This document shows, piece after piece, positions 35,461 to 44,273 of a stretch of 64,000 bases of DNA. Under the pieces are notes generated by a model. That model worked only from the letters and a program-made list of their open reading frames with translations, did not search any database and was not told the origin of the DNA. Each line of letters begins with the position of its first letter. The stretch's first letter is position 1. The position numbers and the translations under genes are program-made. The DNA comes from Halorhabdus sp. BNX81 (GTDB taxonomy: Archaea > Halobacteriota > Halobacteria > Halobacteriales > Haloarculaceae): the NCBI RefSeq assembly GCF_029229925.1, contig NZ_CP107254.1:2418001-2482000 (forward strand). The letters run 5' to 3'.

Positions 35461-36141
35461 GTGAGCGATTCCGAATCGGAACCGACGGATGGCGCAACCG
35501 AGCGGACGGACGACGCGACCGAAGCTGGCACCGACCAGCCTGCGGATCTCGAATCCCTGGTCGCGGACAACCCCGAAGAAGTCGCCCGATTGCTCGAACG
35601 CCTCGGGCTGGTCAACGACCTGCTGGACGCCGCCGACGTCGCCACGTCGGCGATGGACGACGAGATGGTCCAATCGCTGGCCGGCACGGGCACCAATCTC
35701 GCGATGGCCGCCGACGGCATGGCGACCGACGAAACCGTTCAACTCGGCGAAGCGGTCGGCGAAAATGCCGACGACCTCGCCGAGGGCGTCGAGACGGTCG
35801 CACAGCTCCAGCGGACGGGGACGCTCGACGATCTGCTGGAACTGGCCGAGTTGGCCTCGCTTGCAAGCGCAGCCATGGACGACGAGATGGTGATGTCCCT
35901 GGCCTCGACCGGAACCAGACTGGGCGAGGTCGCCGACACCGCCGCGGACGACGACGTCGCCCGTGGGCTGGAAGACGTGCTGGCTGCACTCGGCGAGGCG
36001 AGCAGCGACGACCCCGAGCGAGTCGGCGCGATCGGGCTGGTGAAGGCCGTCCGGGACCCGGACGTCCAGGCCGGACTGGGCGTCGTGATCGCCCTCGCTC
36101 GGGCGCTCGGACAGCAGACGCGCGATCGACCCGAGGCCTGA
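35461..36141 (+). CDS. DUF1641 protein
   Basis: A 226-residue, very acidic protein with two internal repeats of the type AMDDEMVQSLAGTGTNL and AMDDEMVMSLASTGTRL, the DUF1641 hallmark. Members occur next to SQR-like flavoproteins and formate dehydrogenases, where they may act as adaptors. The GTG at 35461 is chosen; GAGGTGG lies just before it. Last gene of the sulfur-relay operon. Confidence 0.78.
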   Translation: MSDSESEPTDGATERTDDATEAGTDQPADLESLVADNPEEVARLLERLGLVNDLLDAADVATSAMDDEMVQSLAGTGTNLAMAADGMATDETVQLGEAVGENADDLAEGVETVAQLQRTGTLDDLLELAELASLASAAMDDEMVMSLASTGTRLGEVADTAADDDVARGLEDVLAALGEASSDDPERVGAIGLVKAVRDPDVQAGLGVVIALARALGQQTRDRPEA

Positions 36142-36203
36142 CTCGCGCGGTTCGGCCGGCGGGTAACGGCAAAACTTACTGCAATGCCACGAGAGTGGCG
36201 GGC

Positions 36204-36608
36204 ATGGAGCCACGATTGACGGTCATCACGCTCGGCGTCGAGGACCTCGACCGGTCGGTCGAATTCTACCGCGACGGACTGGGATTCCCGGTCCTCGAAC
36301 GGATGGGCGAGTTCGTCGCGTTCGAACTGAACGGCTTTGCGCTCGCGCTGTATCCACGCGACGACCACGCCACGGGAGCGAACCTCGATCCCGCGGAGAC
36401 CGGCACCGGTGACGTCTCGCTGGCACACAACGTCGAGACGCGCGCGGAAGTCGAGGCACTCATCGACGAAGCGGCGGCGGCCGGGGCGACGATCACCAAG
36501 CCACCGGCAGAGACGGCCTGGGGCGGTTACTCGGCGTACTTCACCGACCCGGATGGTCACCTCTGGGAGGTCGCGACGGGTGCCGAAGTGTTCGAGCGCT
36601 TCGTCTGA
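36204..36608 (+). CDS. VOC/glyoxalase-family protein
   Basis: A 134-residue vicinal-oxygen-chelate protein with two beta-alpha-beta-beta-beta modules: LTVITLGVEDLDRSVEFY at the start and FTDPDGHLWEV at the end. Metal ligands may include the His of GHLWE and Glu near the end, but the first His of true glyoxalase I is not obvious. An A/T box (AAAACTTACT) about 28 bases upstream supports the start at 36204. Confidence 0.8.
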   Translation: MEPRLTVITLGVEDLDRSVEFYRDGLGFPVLERMGEFVAFELNGFALALYPRDDHATGANLDPAETGTGDVSLAHNVETRAEVEALIDEAAAAGATITKPPAETAWGGYSAYFTDPDGHLWEVATGAEVFERFV

Positions 36609-36715
36609 GAGTGTGACCGATCGCAGCCCGTCACCGGGGCGGGTTTGCTGGTGACGAGATAGATCCTGCGGATTCACCCCTAGGATTAATATAACAGGAG
36701 AGAACAGTAAGAACA

Positions 36716-36862
36716 ATGGACGGATTCGGGGCCGCCATGGAATCTGATCCGGTCGCGGACCCGCGATTCCGTCCGACGACACCGGGTGGCCAAATGGCGA
36801 CCACGGACGGCCGGCGACGCGAAATACTGCTCGAAGGAGGTGAACGGATCCATGGAGAATGA
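36716..36862 (+). CDS. 48-residue leader ORF overlapping the next gene
   Basis: A frame MDGFGAAMESDPVADPRFRP... ending ERIHGE whose stop lies 11 bases inside the next gene, in another frame. ATTAATATAAC near 36686-36696 is a TATA box placed for a leaderless start at 36716. The frame contains the Shine-Dalgarno sequence of the next gene (AAGGAGGTGA). It could be a small protein or a leader that couples translation to the membrane protein. Confidence 0.5.
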   Translation: MDGFGAAMESDPVADPRFRPTTPGGQMATTDGRRREILLEGGERIHGE

Positions 36863-38012
36863 AGCCGTCTTCTCGGAGTTACTGGGCGATCGCGTCGGTG
36901 AATCGGCGATTTACCTCCTCGTCGTGGGGTTACTCGGGGTGATTGCGGGTGAAAACGTTCTCGAGATCAGCTATCCGCCGATCCGCGTGACGGGCGCATA
37001 CCTCGCAGTGGCGGTCCCCGCCGCGCTGCTCATCGCGTACCGGAACCGCGGCTTGCTCGTCGTCTACGCGGCGATCGTGGTCCCGGTTACCGCCGCCGAC
37101 ACTGGATTCTCCGTGCTCGTGTTTCTCTACAGGCTGAGTGCGCCGATCTACCTGTTCGGTTCGCACTGGATCGGCTTCACCGTGCTGGTCTATGCGGTCG
37201 CCCGAAGCCTCGCCCGGCTACGACGGGATCACCGACCCGCGCCGATCGAAGGGCGACTCCTGCATAGCGACTGGCGCGTGACTGCCCTTGGATGGGTAAC
37301 CGGCGCAATGATCGGCGTTCTACTCGTCACTCCACCGTTGCGCGTCGTACTCGAAGGGGTGCTGTTCGGGTGGCTTGCAGTGAGTCTGCTGGCCGGGTGG
37401 CTCCTTATCCGCTACGGCGGGGGATTGCTATCCGTCGTCGGGCTCTTTTCCTGGTCACCCGGGCTGGCGGTCGCGGTCGGCGGCGATCCACTCGCCGTGC
37501 TCGCACACCTCGGCAGGGCACTGGGCGCAGCTGGGACGGGTGCGCTCGTCGTGGTCGTGATCGTCGTCGCGGTCGATCGAGTGTCGGCGTTCTTCGATGT
37601 CCAGTCGGTGGTCGATACGGCCCTTGAAATGACGGTCGACCAGGCGACTGCCGGTGGCACGGACGCCAGCGCCGAGGAGACAATGGCGTCGCTCCGCGAG
37701 CAGGCACTCCGGATCGGGGCCGGCGCTGTCCCCTGGCTCGCGCTGGTTCCGGCGGCACTCCTCGGCGAGCCGAAGGGGGCGGGGCCGACGGTGCTCGTCG
37801 GGTATGCGACGATCGTCGCGGTCGGGCTGGGTGTCGCAACCGTCGTGACGACGCTGCCGTTCGCGGGATGGGGACGAACCCTCCTTTCGCGGACGAGTTT
37901 GGGACCACTGGACGAGCGAGCGCGACAGCAGTTCGCCGCCGGCGCGCTCCTGGGGCTGTTCATCCTGCTTGTGGTGGCGTTCGGCGGCGGTCCAGCAAGT
38001 GGAATACCGTGA
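36852..38012 (+). CDS. Polytopic membrane protein, unknown
   Basis: A 386-residue protein with roughly nine or ten hydrophobic helices, e.g. IYLLVVGLLGVIAG, LLSVVGLFSWSPGLAV and LLGLFILLVVAFGG, and a longer soluble loop around residues 255-290. The ATG at 36852 follows a full Shine-Dalgarno sequence, AAGGAGGTGA, which is rare in haloarchaea and decides the start. It is probably translated after the 48-codon ORF. Family not recognised. Its 3' end overlaps the convergent gene by 53 bases. Confidence 0.7.
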   Translation: MENEAVFSELLGDRVGESAIYLLVVGLLGVIAGENVLEISYPPIRVTGAYLAVAVPAALLIAYRNRGLLVVYAAIVVPVTAADTGFSVLVFLYRLSAPIYLFGSHWIGFTVLVYAVARSLARLRRDHRPAPIEGRLLHSDWRVTALGWVTGAMIGVLLVTPPLRVVLEGVLFGWLAVSLLAGWLLIRYGGGLLSVVGLFSWSPGLAVAVGGDPLAVLAHLGRALGAAGTGALVVVVIVVAVDRVSAFFDVQSVVDTALEMTVDQATAGGTDASAEETMASLREQALRIGAGAVPWLALVPAALLGEPKGAGPTVLVGYATIVAVGLGVATVVTTLPFAGWGRTLLSRTSLGPLDERARQQFAAGALLGLFILLVVAFGGGPASGIP

Positions 38013-39138
38013 GTGCAATCGCCGGTCCGACCAACAGGGCGAACGGGGAGGTAGTAAACGCGACGAGGACGAGCGGCGAGACGAGAACGAGAGCCACCAC
38101 CGATAGGCGCGCGTCGTCGATGAACCGGGTAACGAGAAAGATCACTGTGAGTACTACCAGCGTCCCGACGAGCAGATCCGGCAGCCAGTAGAGCACTGCG
38201 AACGGCCAGGGAAGCCAGTAGTTGCTGACGGCCAACGCGCCCACGAGACCGACCGCGGACGTACCGAGTACTTCGAGCCACCGCACGGGACGGAAAAATG
38301 TGACCACCGCGAGCGGGAGGAGCACCCAGATCGCGATGAGGACTGGCGACAGGAAATACAACACACCGAACAGCGCGAACGACCAGCGACAGTCGCCGGC
38401 GTCGATCGGTAATTCGGTTGCAGCCCCGGTGTACTGTCCATAGGGTGTGTACCGATAGACCGTTCCGTCCGAGTCGAGCACGTTCCAGCCACCGTCGGGC
38501 CGGGTGATCGCCGCCGGGTCGGAAAGCTCGCTACCCATCGACCAGGTCGACCGCACGGACGGATCGCCGTCCGGATCCTCGATACGGGCAACCGTCTTTC
38601 CCTGGAGAACCTGGACGTCGCCGTCGATAGCACTCACGCCGTCGGCCGAGACGTGCAGCGTCGCCGTGCGTTCCCAGGTGTCGCTATACCGGTAGAGGAC
38701 ATCGCCCAGGGCAACCCACCATCGTCCCGCATCGTCTCTAGCAATACCTCCCTCTCCGTGCCGCACTCCAGTGGACGACGGCAGATCGATCGAGCGGTTC
38801 GTCGGCGCCCAGTCCGGTCCGAACACGTGGACGCGGTCGGTCGTGAGTACGTACCACTGATCGTCGTCCCCGCGTTCGAGACCGAGTATTGACGGCTCCG
38901 AATGGTTTGCGGGCACGGAGACGGTATGGCTGTCAGCGACTGATCGCCGATCCGGAAGGTGGTAGATCGTCACGTTGCCGTCGTATCGCTCCACGGGAAT
39001 CCACCACCCGCCCGCGTCGTCGACGTGGATGCCGACAGCAGGCTCGGGAAAACAACTTATGGCTGCGCCCGGACCGACCGCAATGGCCCCACCGAGGACA
39101 CAGAGGACGGCCACGACGATGAAGGCACCCCGTTGCAC
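37960..39138 (-). CDS. Exported beta-propeller-like protein with C-terminal membrane helices
   Basis: 392 residues from GTG 39138. An N-terminal hydrophobic signal/anchor (GAFIVVAVLCVLGGAIAVG) is followed by about 220 residues with repeated W/G strand patterns such as DDAGGWWIPVERYDG and RDDAGRWWVALGDVLYRYSD, probably an extracellular beta-propeller fragment, then six or so membrane helices at the C-terminus. A start at 39162 (GTG) is possible. Function unknown; the layout suggests a surface sensor or assembly factor. It overlaps the convergent gene by 53 bases at the 3' end. Confidence 0.6.
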   Translation of the reverse strand: MQRGAFIVVAVLCVLGGAIAVGPGAAISCFPEPAVGIHVDDAGGWWIPVERYDGNVTIYHLPDRRSVADSHTVSVPANHSEPSILGLERGDDDQWYVLTTDRVHVFGPDWAPTNRSIDLPSSTGVRHGEGGIARDDAGRWWVALGDVLYRYSDTWERTATLHVSADGVSAIDGDVQVLQGKTVARIEDPDGDPSVRSTWSMGSELSDPAAITRPDGGWNVLDSDGTVYRYTPYGQYTGAATELPIDAGDCRWSFALFGVLYFLSPVLIAIWVLLPLAVVTFFRPVRWLEVLGTSAVGLVGALAVSNYWLPWPFAVLYWLPDLLVGTLVVLTVIFLVTRFIDDARLSVVALVLVSPLVLVAFTTSPFALLVGPAIALTVFHLLDRRRTPPQAG

Positions 39139-39323
39139 AATGATCGAACAATCAAAGAGCACTCACAAATCAATTTCGGCTGAAACGAGTTGATTTTAGA
39201 CGATCGCAGCGTCCCGAAATCGGATCGGAGCGGGGGGATCGGGTGCCGGCCGGGCCAGCGATCGATCCCGCGAGCCTTCCCTGGGACGCAAGCTACAAAC
39301 GCTCGCCACCGATAGGAACGGTC

Positions 39324-40376
39324 ATGACTGACGAGATCGAACACCGTCGACTCATCATCGCCGGCTCGGGCACCGCCGGGCTGACAGCCGCGGTCTACGC
39401 CGGGCGGGCGAACAACGATCCGCTCGTCCTGGAAGGCGACGAACCCGGCGGCCAGCTCACCTTGACAACGGACGTTGCGAACTTCCCCGGCTTCCCGGAG
39501 GGAATCAACGGCACGGAGCTGATCAACCGCATGAAAGAGCAGGCCAAGCGATTCGGGGCCGACGTCGAGACGGGATTCGTCGAGTCGATCGACGATTCCT
39601 CGCGGCCGTTTCGAGTCGAACTCGCCGACGGGACGGTCTACACCTGTGACGCCTTCATCGCCGCCAGCGGCGCGAGCGCACGCACCCTGGGCATCCCCGG
39701 CGAGGGCGATCTGATGGGCTACGGCGTCTCGACGTGTGCGACCTGCGACGGCGCGTTCTTCCGGGACGAGGACATGCTCGTCATCGGTGGGGGCGACGCC
39801 GCGATGGAGGAGGCTTCCTTCCTGACGAAGTTCGCCGACACGGTCTATCTCGCCCACCGCCGCGAGGAGTTCCGCGCTGAGGACTACTGGGTCGACCGAA
39901 TCACCGAACACGTCGACGCGGGCGACGTCGAGATCATGCGCAACACCGAGGCGACCGAGATCCACGGCTCCCGCGAAGATGGGATCGAAGGCGTCTCGTT
40001 GATCCGCCATCCCGATGGCCACCCCAAGGAGAAACTTGACTCCGAACAGGCAGAGGAGGTCGAGCACTTCGAGCACGACGTCGGCGCGGTCTTCCTCGCG
40101 ATCGGCCACACGCCCAACACCGGCTATCTGGAGGACACCGACGTCGAACTCGACGAGACGGGGTACATCCGGACCGTGGGCGGCCACGGCGGCGGTCAGA
40201 CGAAAACGGACGTCCCCGGCATCTTCGGGGCAGGCGACGTCGTCGACTACCACTACCAGCAGGCCGTCACAGCCGCCGGGATGGGCAGCCAGGCCGCCCT
40301 GGACGCCGACGACTATCTCGAAGAGCAGGCAGAGGCCGAAGCCGCCGAAACAAGCGTCGCCGAGACCGACGACTGA
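39324..40376 (+). CDS. trxB: Thioredoxin reductase-like flavoprotein
   Basis: A 350-residue pyridine nucleotide-disulfide oxidoreductase. FAD site AGSGTAGLTAAVYAGR (residues 13-28), redox-active CATC at 138-141, second nucleotide site GGGDAAMEEA, and the C-terminal FAD motif GIFGAGDVVDYHYQQAVTAAG. It reduces thioredoxin or PDO-type partners. The second-site HRREEFRAE differs from the strict NADPH motif (HRRDxxRA) only slightly. GCTACAAAC near 39291 serves as the TATA box. Confidence 0.88.
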   Translation: MTDEIEHRRLIIAGSGTAGLTAAVYAGRANNDPLVLEGDEPGGQLTLTTDVANFPGFPEGINGTELINRMKEQAKRFGADVETGFVESIDDSSRPFRVELADGTVYTCDAFIAASGASARTLGIPGEGDLMGYGVSTCATCDGAFFRDEDMLVIGGGDAAMEEASFLTKFADTVYLAHRREEFRAEDYWVDRITEHVDAGDVEIMRNTEATEIHGSREDGIEGVSLIRHPDGHPKEKLDSEQAEEVEHFEHDVGAVFLAIGHTPNTGYLEDTDVELDETGYIRTVGGHGGGQTKTDVPGIFGAGDVVDYHYQQAVTAAGMGSQAALDADDYLEEQAEAEAAETSVAETDD

Positions 40377-40401
40377 AGCCGATCCGAGTCGATATTTTCC
40401 A

Positions 40402-40444
40402 CGGCTTTCGCCGCGCTCGGTCTCCGCGGCTTTCGCCGCGCTCG
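40402..40444. repeat. Two direct copies of an 18-base GC-rich hairpin unit
   Basis: CGGCTTTCGCCGCGCTCG occurs twice in the trxB-msrA gap (about 40402-40419 and 40427-40444). Each copy forms the stem GCGGC-TTTC-GCCGC; read on the minus strand the loop is GAAA, a GNRA-type tetraloop. It may end trxB transcripts. Confidence 0.7.
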
Positions 40445-40478
40445 TCACCCTGATACGCGTCGCGACCCTACAGGTGGT

Positions 40479-41003
40479 ATGGAATCTGCGACGTTCGGCG
40501 GCGGGTGTTTCTGGTGTACCGAGGCCGCGATGAAGGAACTCGACGGCGTCGCCTCGGTGACATCCGGGTACGCCGGCGGGCACGCCGAGAACCCCAGCTA
40601 CCGGGCAGTCTGTTCGGGCGACACCGGCCACGCCGAGGTGGTGCAGGTCGAATACGACCCGGACGTGATCGCCTACGATGAGTTGCTGGAGGTGTTCTTC
40701 GCCACACACGACCCGACCCAGTTGAACCGCCAGGGGCCCGACGTAGGGACGCAGTACCGCTCGATCGTCCTCTATCACGACGAGACCCAGCGCGAGACGG
40801 CCGCCGCCTACATCGACGCGCTCGACGCCGAGTACGACGACGAGGTCGTGACGGAACTCACACGGCTGGAGGAGTTCTATCGCGCCGAGGAGAAACACCA
40901 GGACTACTTCGAGAAGAACCCCTCAGACGCCTACTGTCAGATGCACGCCGCGCCGAAGGTCGAAAAAGTCCGTGAACGGTTCGAACAATTACTGGCCGAC
41001 TGA
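40479..41003 (+). CDS. msrA: Peptide methionine-S-sulfoxide reductase
   Basis: MsrA, 174 residues, reducing methionine sulfoxide in proteins. The active site is GGGCFWC (C10 nucleophile), followed by SVTSGYAGG and the C-terminal resolving region around [12 protein letters not shown]. It uses thioredoxin electrons, so its position 102 bases after trxB is sensible. The last third of this gene is repeated at 41633-41770. Confidence 0.92.
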   Translation: MESATFGGGCFWCTEAAMKELDGVASVTSGYAGGHAENPSYRAVCSGDTGHAEVVQVEYDPDVIAYDELLEVFFATHDPTQLNRQGPDVGTQYRSIVLYHDETQRETAAAYIDALDAEYDDEVVTELTRLEEFYRAEEKHQDYFEKNPSDAYCQMHAAPKVEKVRERFEQLLAD

Positions 41004-41055
41004 TGCCTGCCATATTCACAACAGCTTTATTTATCAACCGAACGTTTTCCATAGT

Positions 41056-41337
41056 ATGAGTACAGACGTGGACAATCCCGGCGACGAACGGACGCCGCCG
41101 GTGAACATCTCGCTGTTTCTCGGGGAAGATGATGACCGGTGGATCGCACGCGATGAGGACACTGGCGTCACCTCACAGGGACAGACCCGACAGTCCGCGC
41201 TCGAAAATCTAGACGAAGCAGTGGCTGGCTATCACGGTGCAGGCGATGCACCGACCGACGGAGAGCTGCGGGATCTCGGTATCAAACCGGAGCAAAACGA
41301 ACCCGGTTCTCTCGACGATTCTGACGTTTTTGAGTAA
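41056..41337 (+). CDS. hicB: HicB-type antitoxin
   Basis: Ninety-three residues with the HicB partial RNase H-like fold: VNISLFLGEDDDRWIARDEDTG, then GQTRQSALENLDEAV. It binds and masks HicA and usually represses its own operon. A TATA box (TTTATTTAT, 41026-41034) gives a leaderless start. Antitoxin before toxin, with ten bases between, the order often seen in haloarchaea. Confidence 0.82.
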   Translation: MSTDVDNPGDERTPPVNISLFLGEDDDRWIARDEDTGVTSQGQTRQSALENLDEAVAGYHGAGDAPTDGELRDLGIKPEQNEPGSLDDSDVFE

Positions 41338-41347
41338 GTCGGTGAAC

Positions 41348-41602
41348 ATGTCCCGAGGACCGTTCTCCGGTGAAGCAGTGGTGAAAGTGATGGTAAACAG
41401 TGGGATCTACGTGTGGGATCGGACAAATGGCGACCACGCTATTCTCCGGTGGGAACCGCCAGAAAACCACGATACGGACGCCCGGACCGTGCCCGTGCCA
41501 CTGCACGATGAAATCGATACTGGAACCCTTCGGAGTATCGCGGAGCAGGCAGGTGCGAAGGACTTCGAGAAGTTCTGTGAGTGGATCGATCGGAATCGGT
41601 AA
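41348..41602 (+). CDS. hicA: HicA-type mRNA interferase toxin
   Basis: An 84-residue double-stranded-RNA-binding-fold protein (HicA/YcfA). The catalytic His is in TNGDHAILRW, and the N-terminal SGEAVVKVMVNSG helix is typical. HicA cleaves mRNA until HicB binds it. The pair sits between msrA and a partial copy of msrA, suggesting arrival by recombination. Confidence 0.82.
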   Translation: MSRGPFSGEAVVKVMVNSGIYVWDRTNGDHAILRWEPPENHDTDARTVPVPLHDEIDTGTLRSIAEQAGAKDFEKFCEWIDRNR

Positions 41603-41632
41603 TCGAGCAATTTCTTTGTGTTCGACCGTGGT

Positions 41633-41770
41633 GAGTATTTCTACCGCATCGAGGAGAACCACCAGGACTACTTCGAGAAGAACCCCTCAGACGCCTACTG
41701 TCAGATGCACGCCGCGCCGAAAGTCGAGAAAGTGCGCGAACGGTTCGAGGAACTGGTTGCAGAGGTCTGA
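41633..41770 (+). pseudogene. Truncated msrA copy (3' end only)
   Basis: The frame [20 protein letters not shown]... ending FEELVAEV repeats the last 45 residues of MsrA. Bases 41660-41721 are identical over 62 positions to 40896-40957 in msrA; beyond that the copies diverge slightly. There is no start codon or active site, so it is a remnant. It and msrA act as direct repeats around hicBA. Confidence 0.88.
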
Positions 41771-41955
41771 GAGCTCTGGTTCCGTACTTACGACCGACCG
41801 TGAGGACGAAGTCGTGACCGACGTCAGTCCTGCTTCTGCCCATAAGCACGAGAGATTTTCTCTCGATCGACGGGTGACGTGATAGCGGATGGTATTTGCG
41901 AAAATGCCTTTTTCGACGATAACTATATACTCCCGGTAGTTGAACAGTGGCGAAC

Positions 41956-42186
41956 ATGGCAAATGCTGGTACCGTCGCGGTAGCCGTGATCGGACTGGTC
42001 GGAGGACTGGTCCTGGTCAGGTGGGGCTACACGATCGCCAGGTGGCGAGAGATCATCGACGCGATCGGCCGGAAACGCGCCGGGCGAGTCGAACCGGCCG
42101 ACTGGCACGTCGGGCTCGTGAAATCAGTCGGCGTCGTGCTGGTCGTCTACAGCTCCGTGATCGTCATTGGCTTTCTCCTCCAGTGA
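41956..42186 (+). CDS. Small membrane protein, two helices
   Basis: Seventy-six residues with a hydrophobic N-terminal segment (VAVAVIGLVGGLVLVRWGY), a basic loop with RKRAGRVEPADWHVG, and a second helix (VVLVVYSSVIVIGFLL). ACTATATACT near 41921-41930 is the likely TATA box. It ends 11 bases before the convergent gltX. Not recognised. Confidence 0.7.
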   Translation: MANAGTVAVAVIGLVGGLVLVRWGYTIARWREIIDAIGRKRAGRVEPADWHVGLVKSVGVVLVVYSSVIVIGFLLQ

Positions 42187-42197
42187 CGCACCCGCAC

Positions 42198-43946
42198 TCA
42201 GGGATGGGAGAAATACGCGACTAGCTCGTCGTCCTCGCCGACATCCATCGGATCACTCGCCTCGGGAACCGCGTCGAGACGCGCAAAGCCGATGCGGACG
42301 AACTGGACCATCTCGTCGGCCCCGTGAGTAAGCAGTCCCGGTTCGACGTGGCCGGTGACGTCGCCCTCGGTCGTCCGGAGTCGGGCAGAGACGCCCGTCG
42401 CCGCCGGCACCCAGTGGATCACGTCCACGTCACCCTCCCGGACCACGTCGATGTCGTCGTCGGTGTATTCGAACGCCCGCTCGCCCGTCCGGCGGACACA
42501 GCCGTATCCCTTCAGCCAGACAAGTTCTCCCTCCGGCGGCAGGTCCTCTTCCTCGATCAGGACCGCCCCACCGACCGGGATCGTCCGTTTGCCGCGCTCC
42601 TCGTGGTCGGGGTGGATCGGCGGCTGGCCGCGCTCGGGCCCACCCGAGAGGTCCATCTCGACGCCGTCCCGGACGAAGAAGGCCCGGTCGGCGTCGTCGT
42701 CGATGCGTTCGCGGTTGGCCGCGTAGACCGACGACATTGCCAGGTCGACGTTGCTGGTCGAGGTGCCGAGTTCGGTCATCGCGTCGACGATGGCCTCGCC
42801 GCGAATGCCCCGCCGCCGGAGGCTAGCGATCGTCGGGGCCCGTGGGTCGTCCCAGCCATCGAGATCGCCCGCCTCGATGAGTTCCTTGATGGTCGAGGTC
42901 GACATGGGAACGTCGTATTCCTCGACCTGGACGTGGCCCCAGTGGATGACCTCGGGGTACTCCCAGTCGAAGTAGTCGTAGACGAATCCCTGGCGCTTGG
43001 CGGAGTCCTGGAGGTCGATCCCGCGGATGATGTGGGTGATGCCCGTGAGATGGTCGTCGATCCCACTCTGGAAGTCGAGCATCGGCCAGCAGCGATAGTC
43101 TTCGGCTTCCGGGCGAGGATGCGGGGTGTCGATGAGGCGGAAGGCGACCCAGTCCCGGAGCGCGGGGTTCTTGTGTTCGATGTCGGTCTTCACGCGAAGC
43201 ACCATCTCGCCGGGATCGTACTCGCCGTCGACCATCGCGTCGAACTCCTCGTGGACGGTCGCGGCGTCCTTCTCGCGGTGCGGGCAGGCCTCGCCGTTGT
43301 TTTTCAACTCGGAGAACGTCTCGCCCGGACACGAGCAGGTGTAGGCCCCGCCGAGATCGATGAGGTCCCGCGCGTAGGCGTAGTAGGTCTCCAGTCGGTC
43401 GCTGGCCTTGAGCACGCGATTCGGCGTGAACCCGAGGTACTCGATCGCATCGAGGATCTCGTCGTAGGCATCGAGGTCAGGTCGCTTGGTCTCGGGATCG
43501 GTGTCGTCGAACCGGCAGACGAAGTAGCCGTCGTAGCGGTCCTTGTACGAGCCCACGACTGCGGCCATCCGGGCGTGGCCGATGTGCCAGGGACCGTTTG
43601 GATTCGGCGCGACCCGCATCCGAACCTCGTCGTCGTCCTCGACGTTGGGCAGGTCCGGCAGTGCCTGCTCGTCTGCCTCCTCCTCGGCGTCGAGTTCTTC
43701 GACCCGTTCGGGCGCGAGTTCGGCGAGTCGCTCGCGTTTCTCCCCGGTCGAGAAGTCGTTGACGCGTTCGACGACCGGGGCGATGACACCGGGGATCTCG
43801 TCGCCGTGCTCCCGGAACTCCGGGTTCTCGCCCATTAGCGGCCCCATAATGGCCCCGACCTGGGCGTCGCTGTCGTGTTTCAAGGCGTTGAACAGCGCGT
43901 CGGCCTCGGCGGCTTCCTCGACGCGCTCGCGAAGGTCTTCGTTCAT
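42198..43946 (-). CDS. gltX: Glutamyl-tRNA synthetase (archaeal type)
   Basis: A 582-residue class I synthetase. The signature APNPNGPWHIGH has HIGH at residues 121-124; the second loop includes DVPMSTSTIKEL in place of KMSKS. An archaeal N-terminal helical extension of about 100 acidic residues precedes the catalytic domain, and a beta-barrel anticodon domain ends the protein. It charges tRNA-Glu and, as in most archaea, mischarges tRNA-Gln for the amidotransferase route. In many haloarchaea it follows idsA; here a three-gene cassette lies between them. Confidence 0.93.
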   Translation of the reverse strand: MNEDLRERVEEAAEADALFNALKHDSDAQVGAIMGPLMGENPEFREHGDEIPGVIAPVVERVNDFSTGEKRERLAELAPERVEELDAEEEADEQALPDLPNVEDDDEVRMRVAPNPNGPWHIGHARMAAVVGSYKDRYDGYFVCRFDDTDPETKRPDLDAYDEILDAIEYLGFTPNRVLKASDRLETYYAYARDLIDLGGAYTCSCPGETFSELKNNGEACPHREKDAATVHEEFDAMVDGEYDPGEMVLRVKTDIEHKNPALRDWVAFRLIDTPHPRPEAEDYRCWPMLDFQSGIDDHLTGITHIIRGIDLQDSAKRQGFVYDYFDWEYPEVIHWGHVQVEEYDVPMSTSTIKELIEAGDLDGWDDPRAPTIASLRRRGIRGEAIVDAMTELGTSTSNVDLAMSSVYAANRERIDDDADRAFFVRDGVEMDLSGGPERGQPPIHPDHEERGKRTIPVGGAVLIEEEDLPPEGELVWLKGYGCVRRTGERAFEYTDDDIDVVREGDVDVIHWVPAATGVSARLRTTEGDVTGHVEPGLLTHGADEMVQFVRIGFARLDAVPEASDPMDVGEDDELVAYFSHP

Positions 43947-44045
43947 TACCTGGCGGTTGCAGGGCGGTCGTCAAAACGTCGTCGGGATACAGATATACCG
44001 TCAGATCTCCCCATACGGTATCGCCGGCGATACCAGGGACTGCCG

Positions 44046-44273
44046 CTATTCTTGATCGTTAGATGACTCGTCCTGCTGTCCACTGATATGAGAGCTGATC
44101 AGTAGAATGAACCCAATAGCTGCGGGGAATAGGCTAATTGCAACGTAAAACGTTGCACTTGGACTGCTATTACTTACGCCCACTGCGATACTAATACTGA
44201 CGATATAGATAGCAAAGACTATCCATGGTGTCCCGTCTCTGCGCCCACTGTCGGTTGACATGCTACTGTTCAT
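44046..44273 (-). CDS. Small membrane protein of the AT-rich cassette
   Basis: Seventy-five residues with two hydrophobic segments (PWIVFAIYIVSISIAVGV and YVAISLFPAAIGFILLI) and polar ends. Its ATG at 44273 overlaps the stop of the preceding gene (ATGA), so the two are coupled; an internal ATG at 44261 is the alternative. A/T content is well above the window average. Not recognised. Confidence 0.65.
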   Translation of the reverse strand: MNSSMSTDSGRRDGTPWIVFAIYIVSISIAVGVSNSSPSATFYVAISLFPAAIGFILLISSHISGQQDESSNDQE

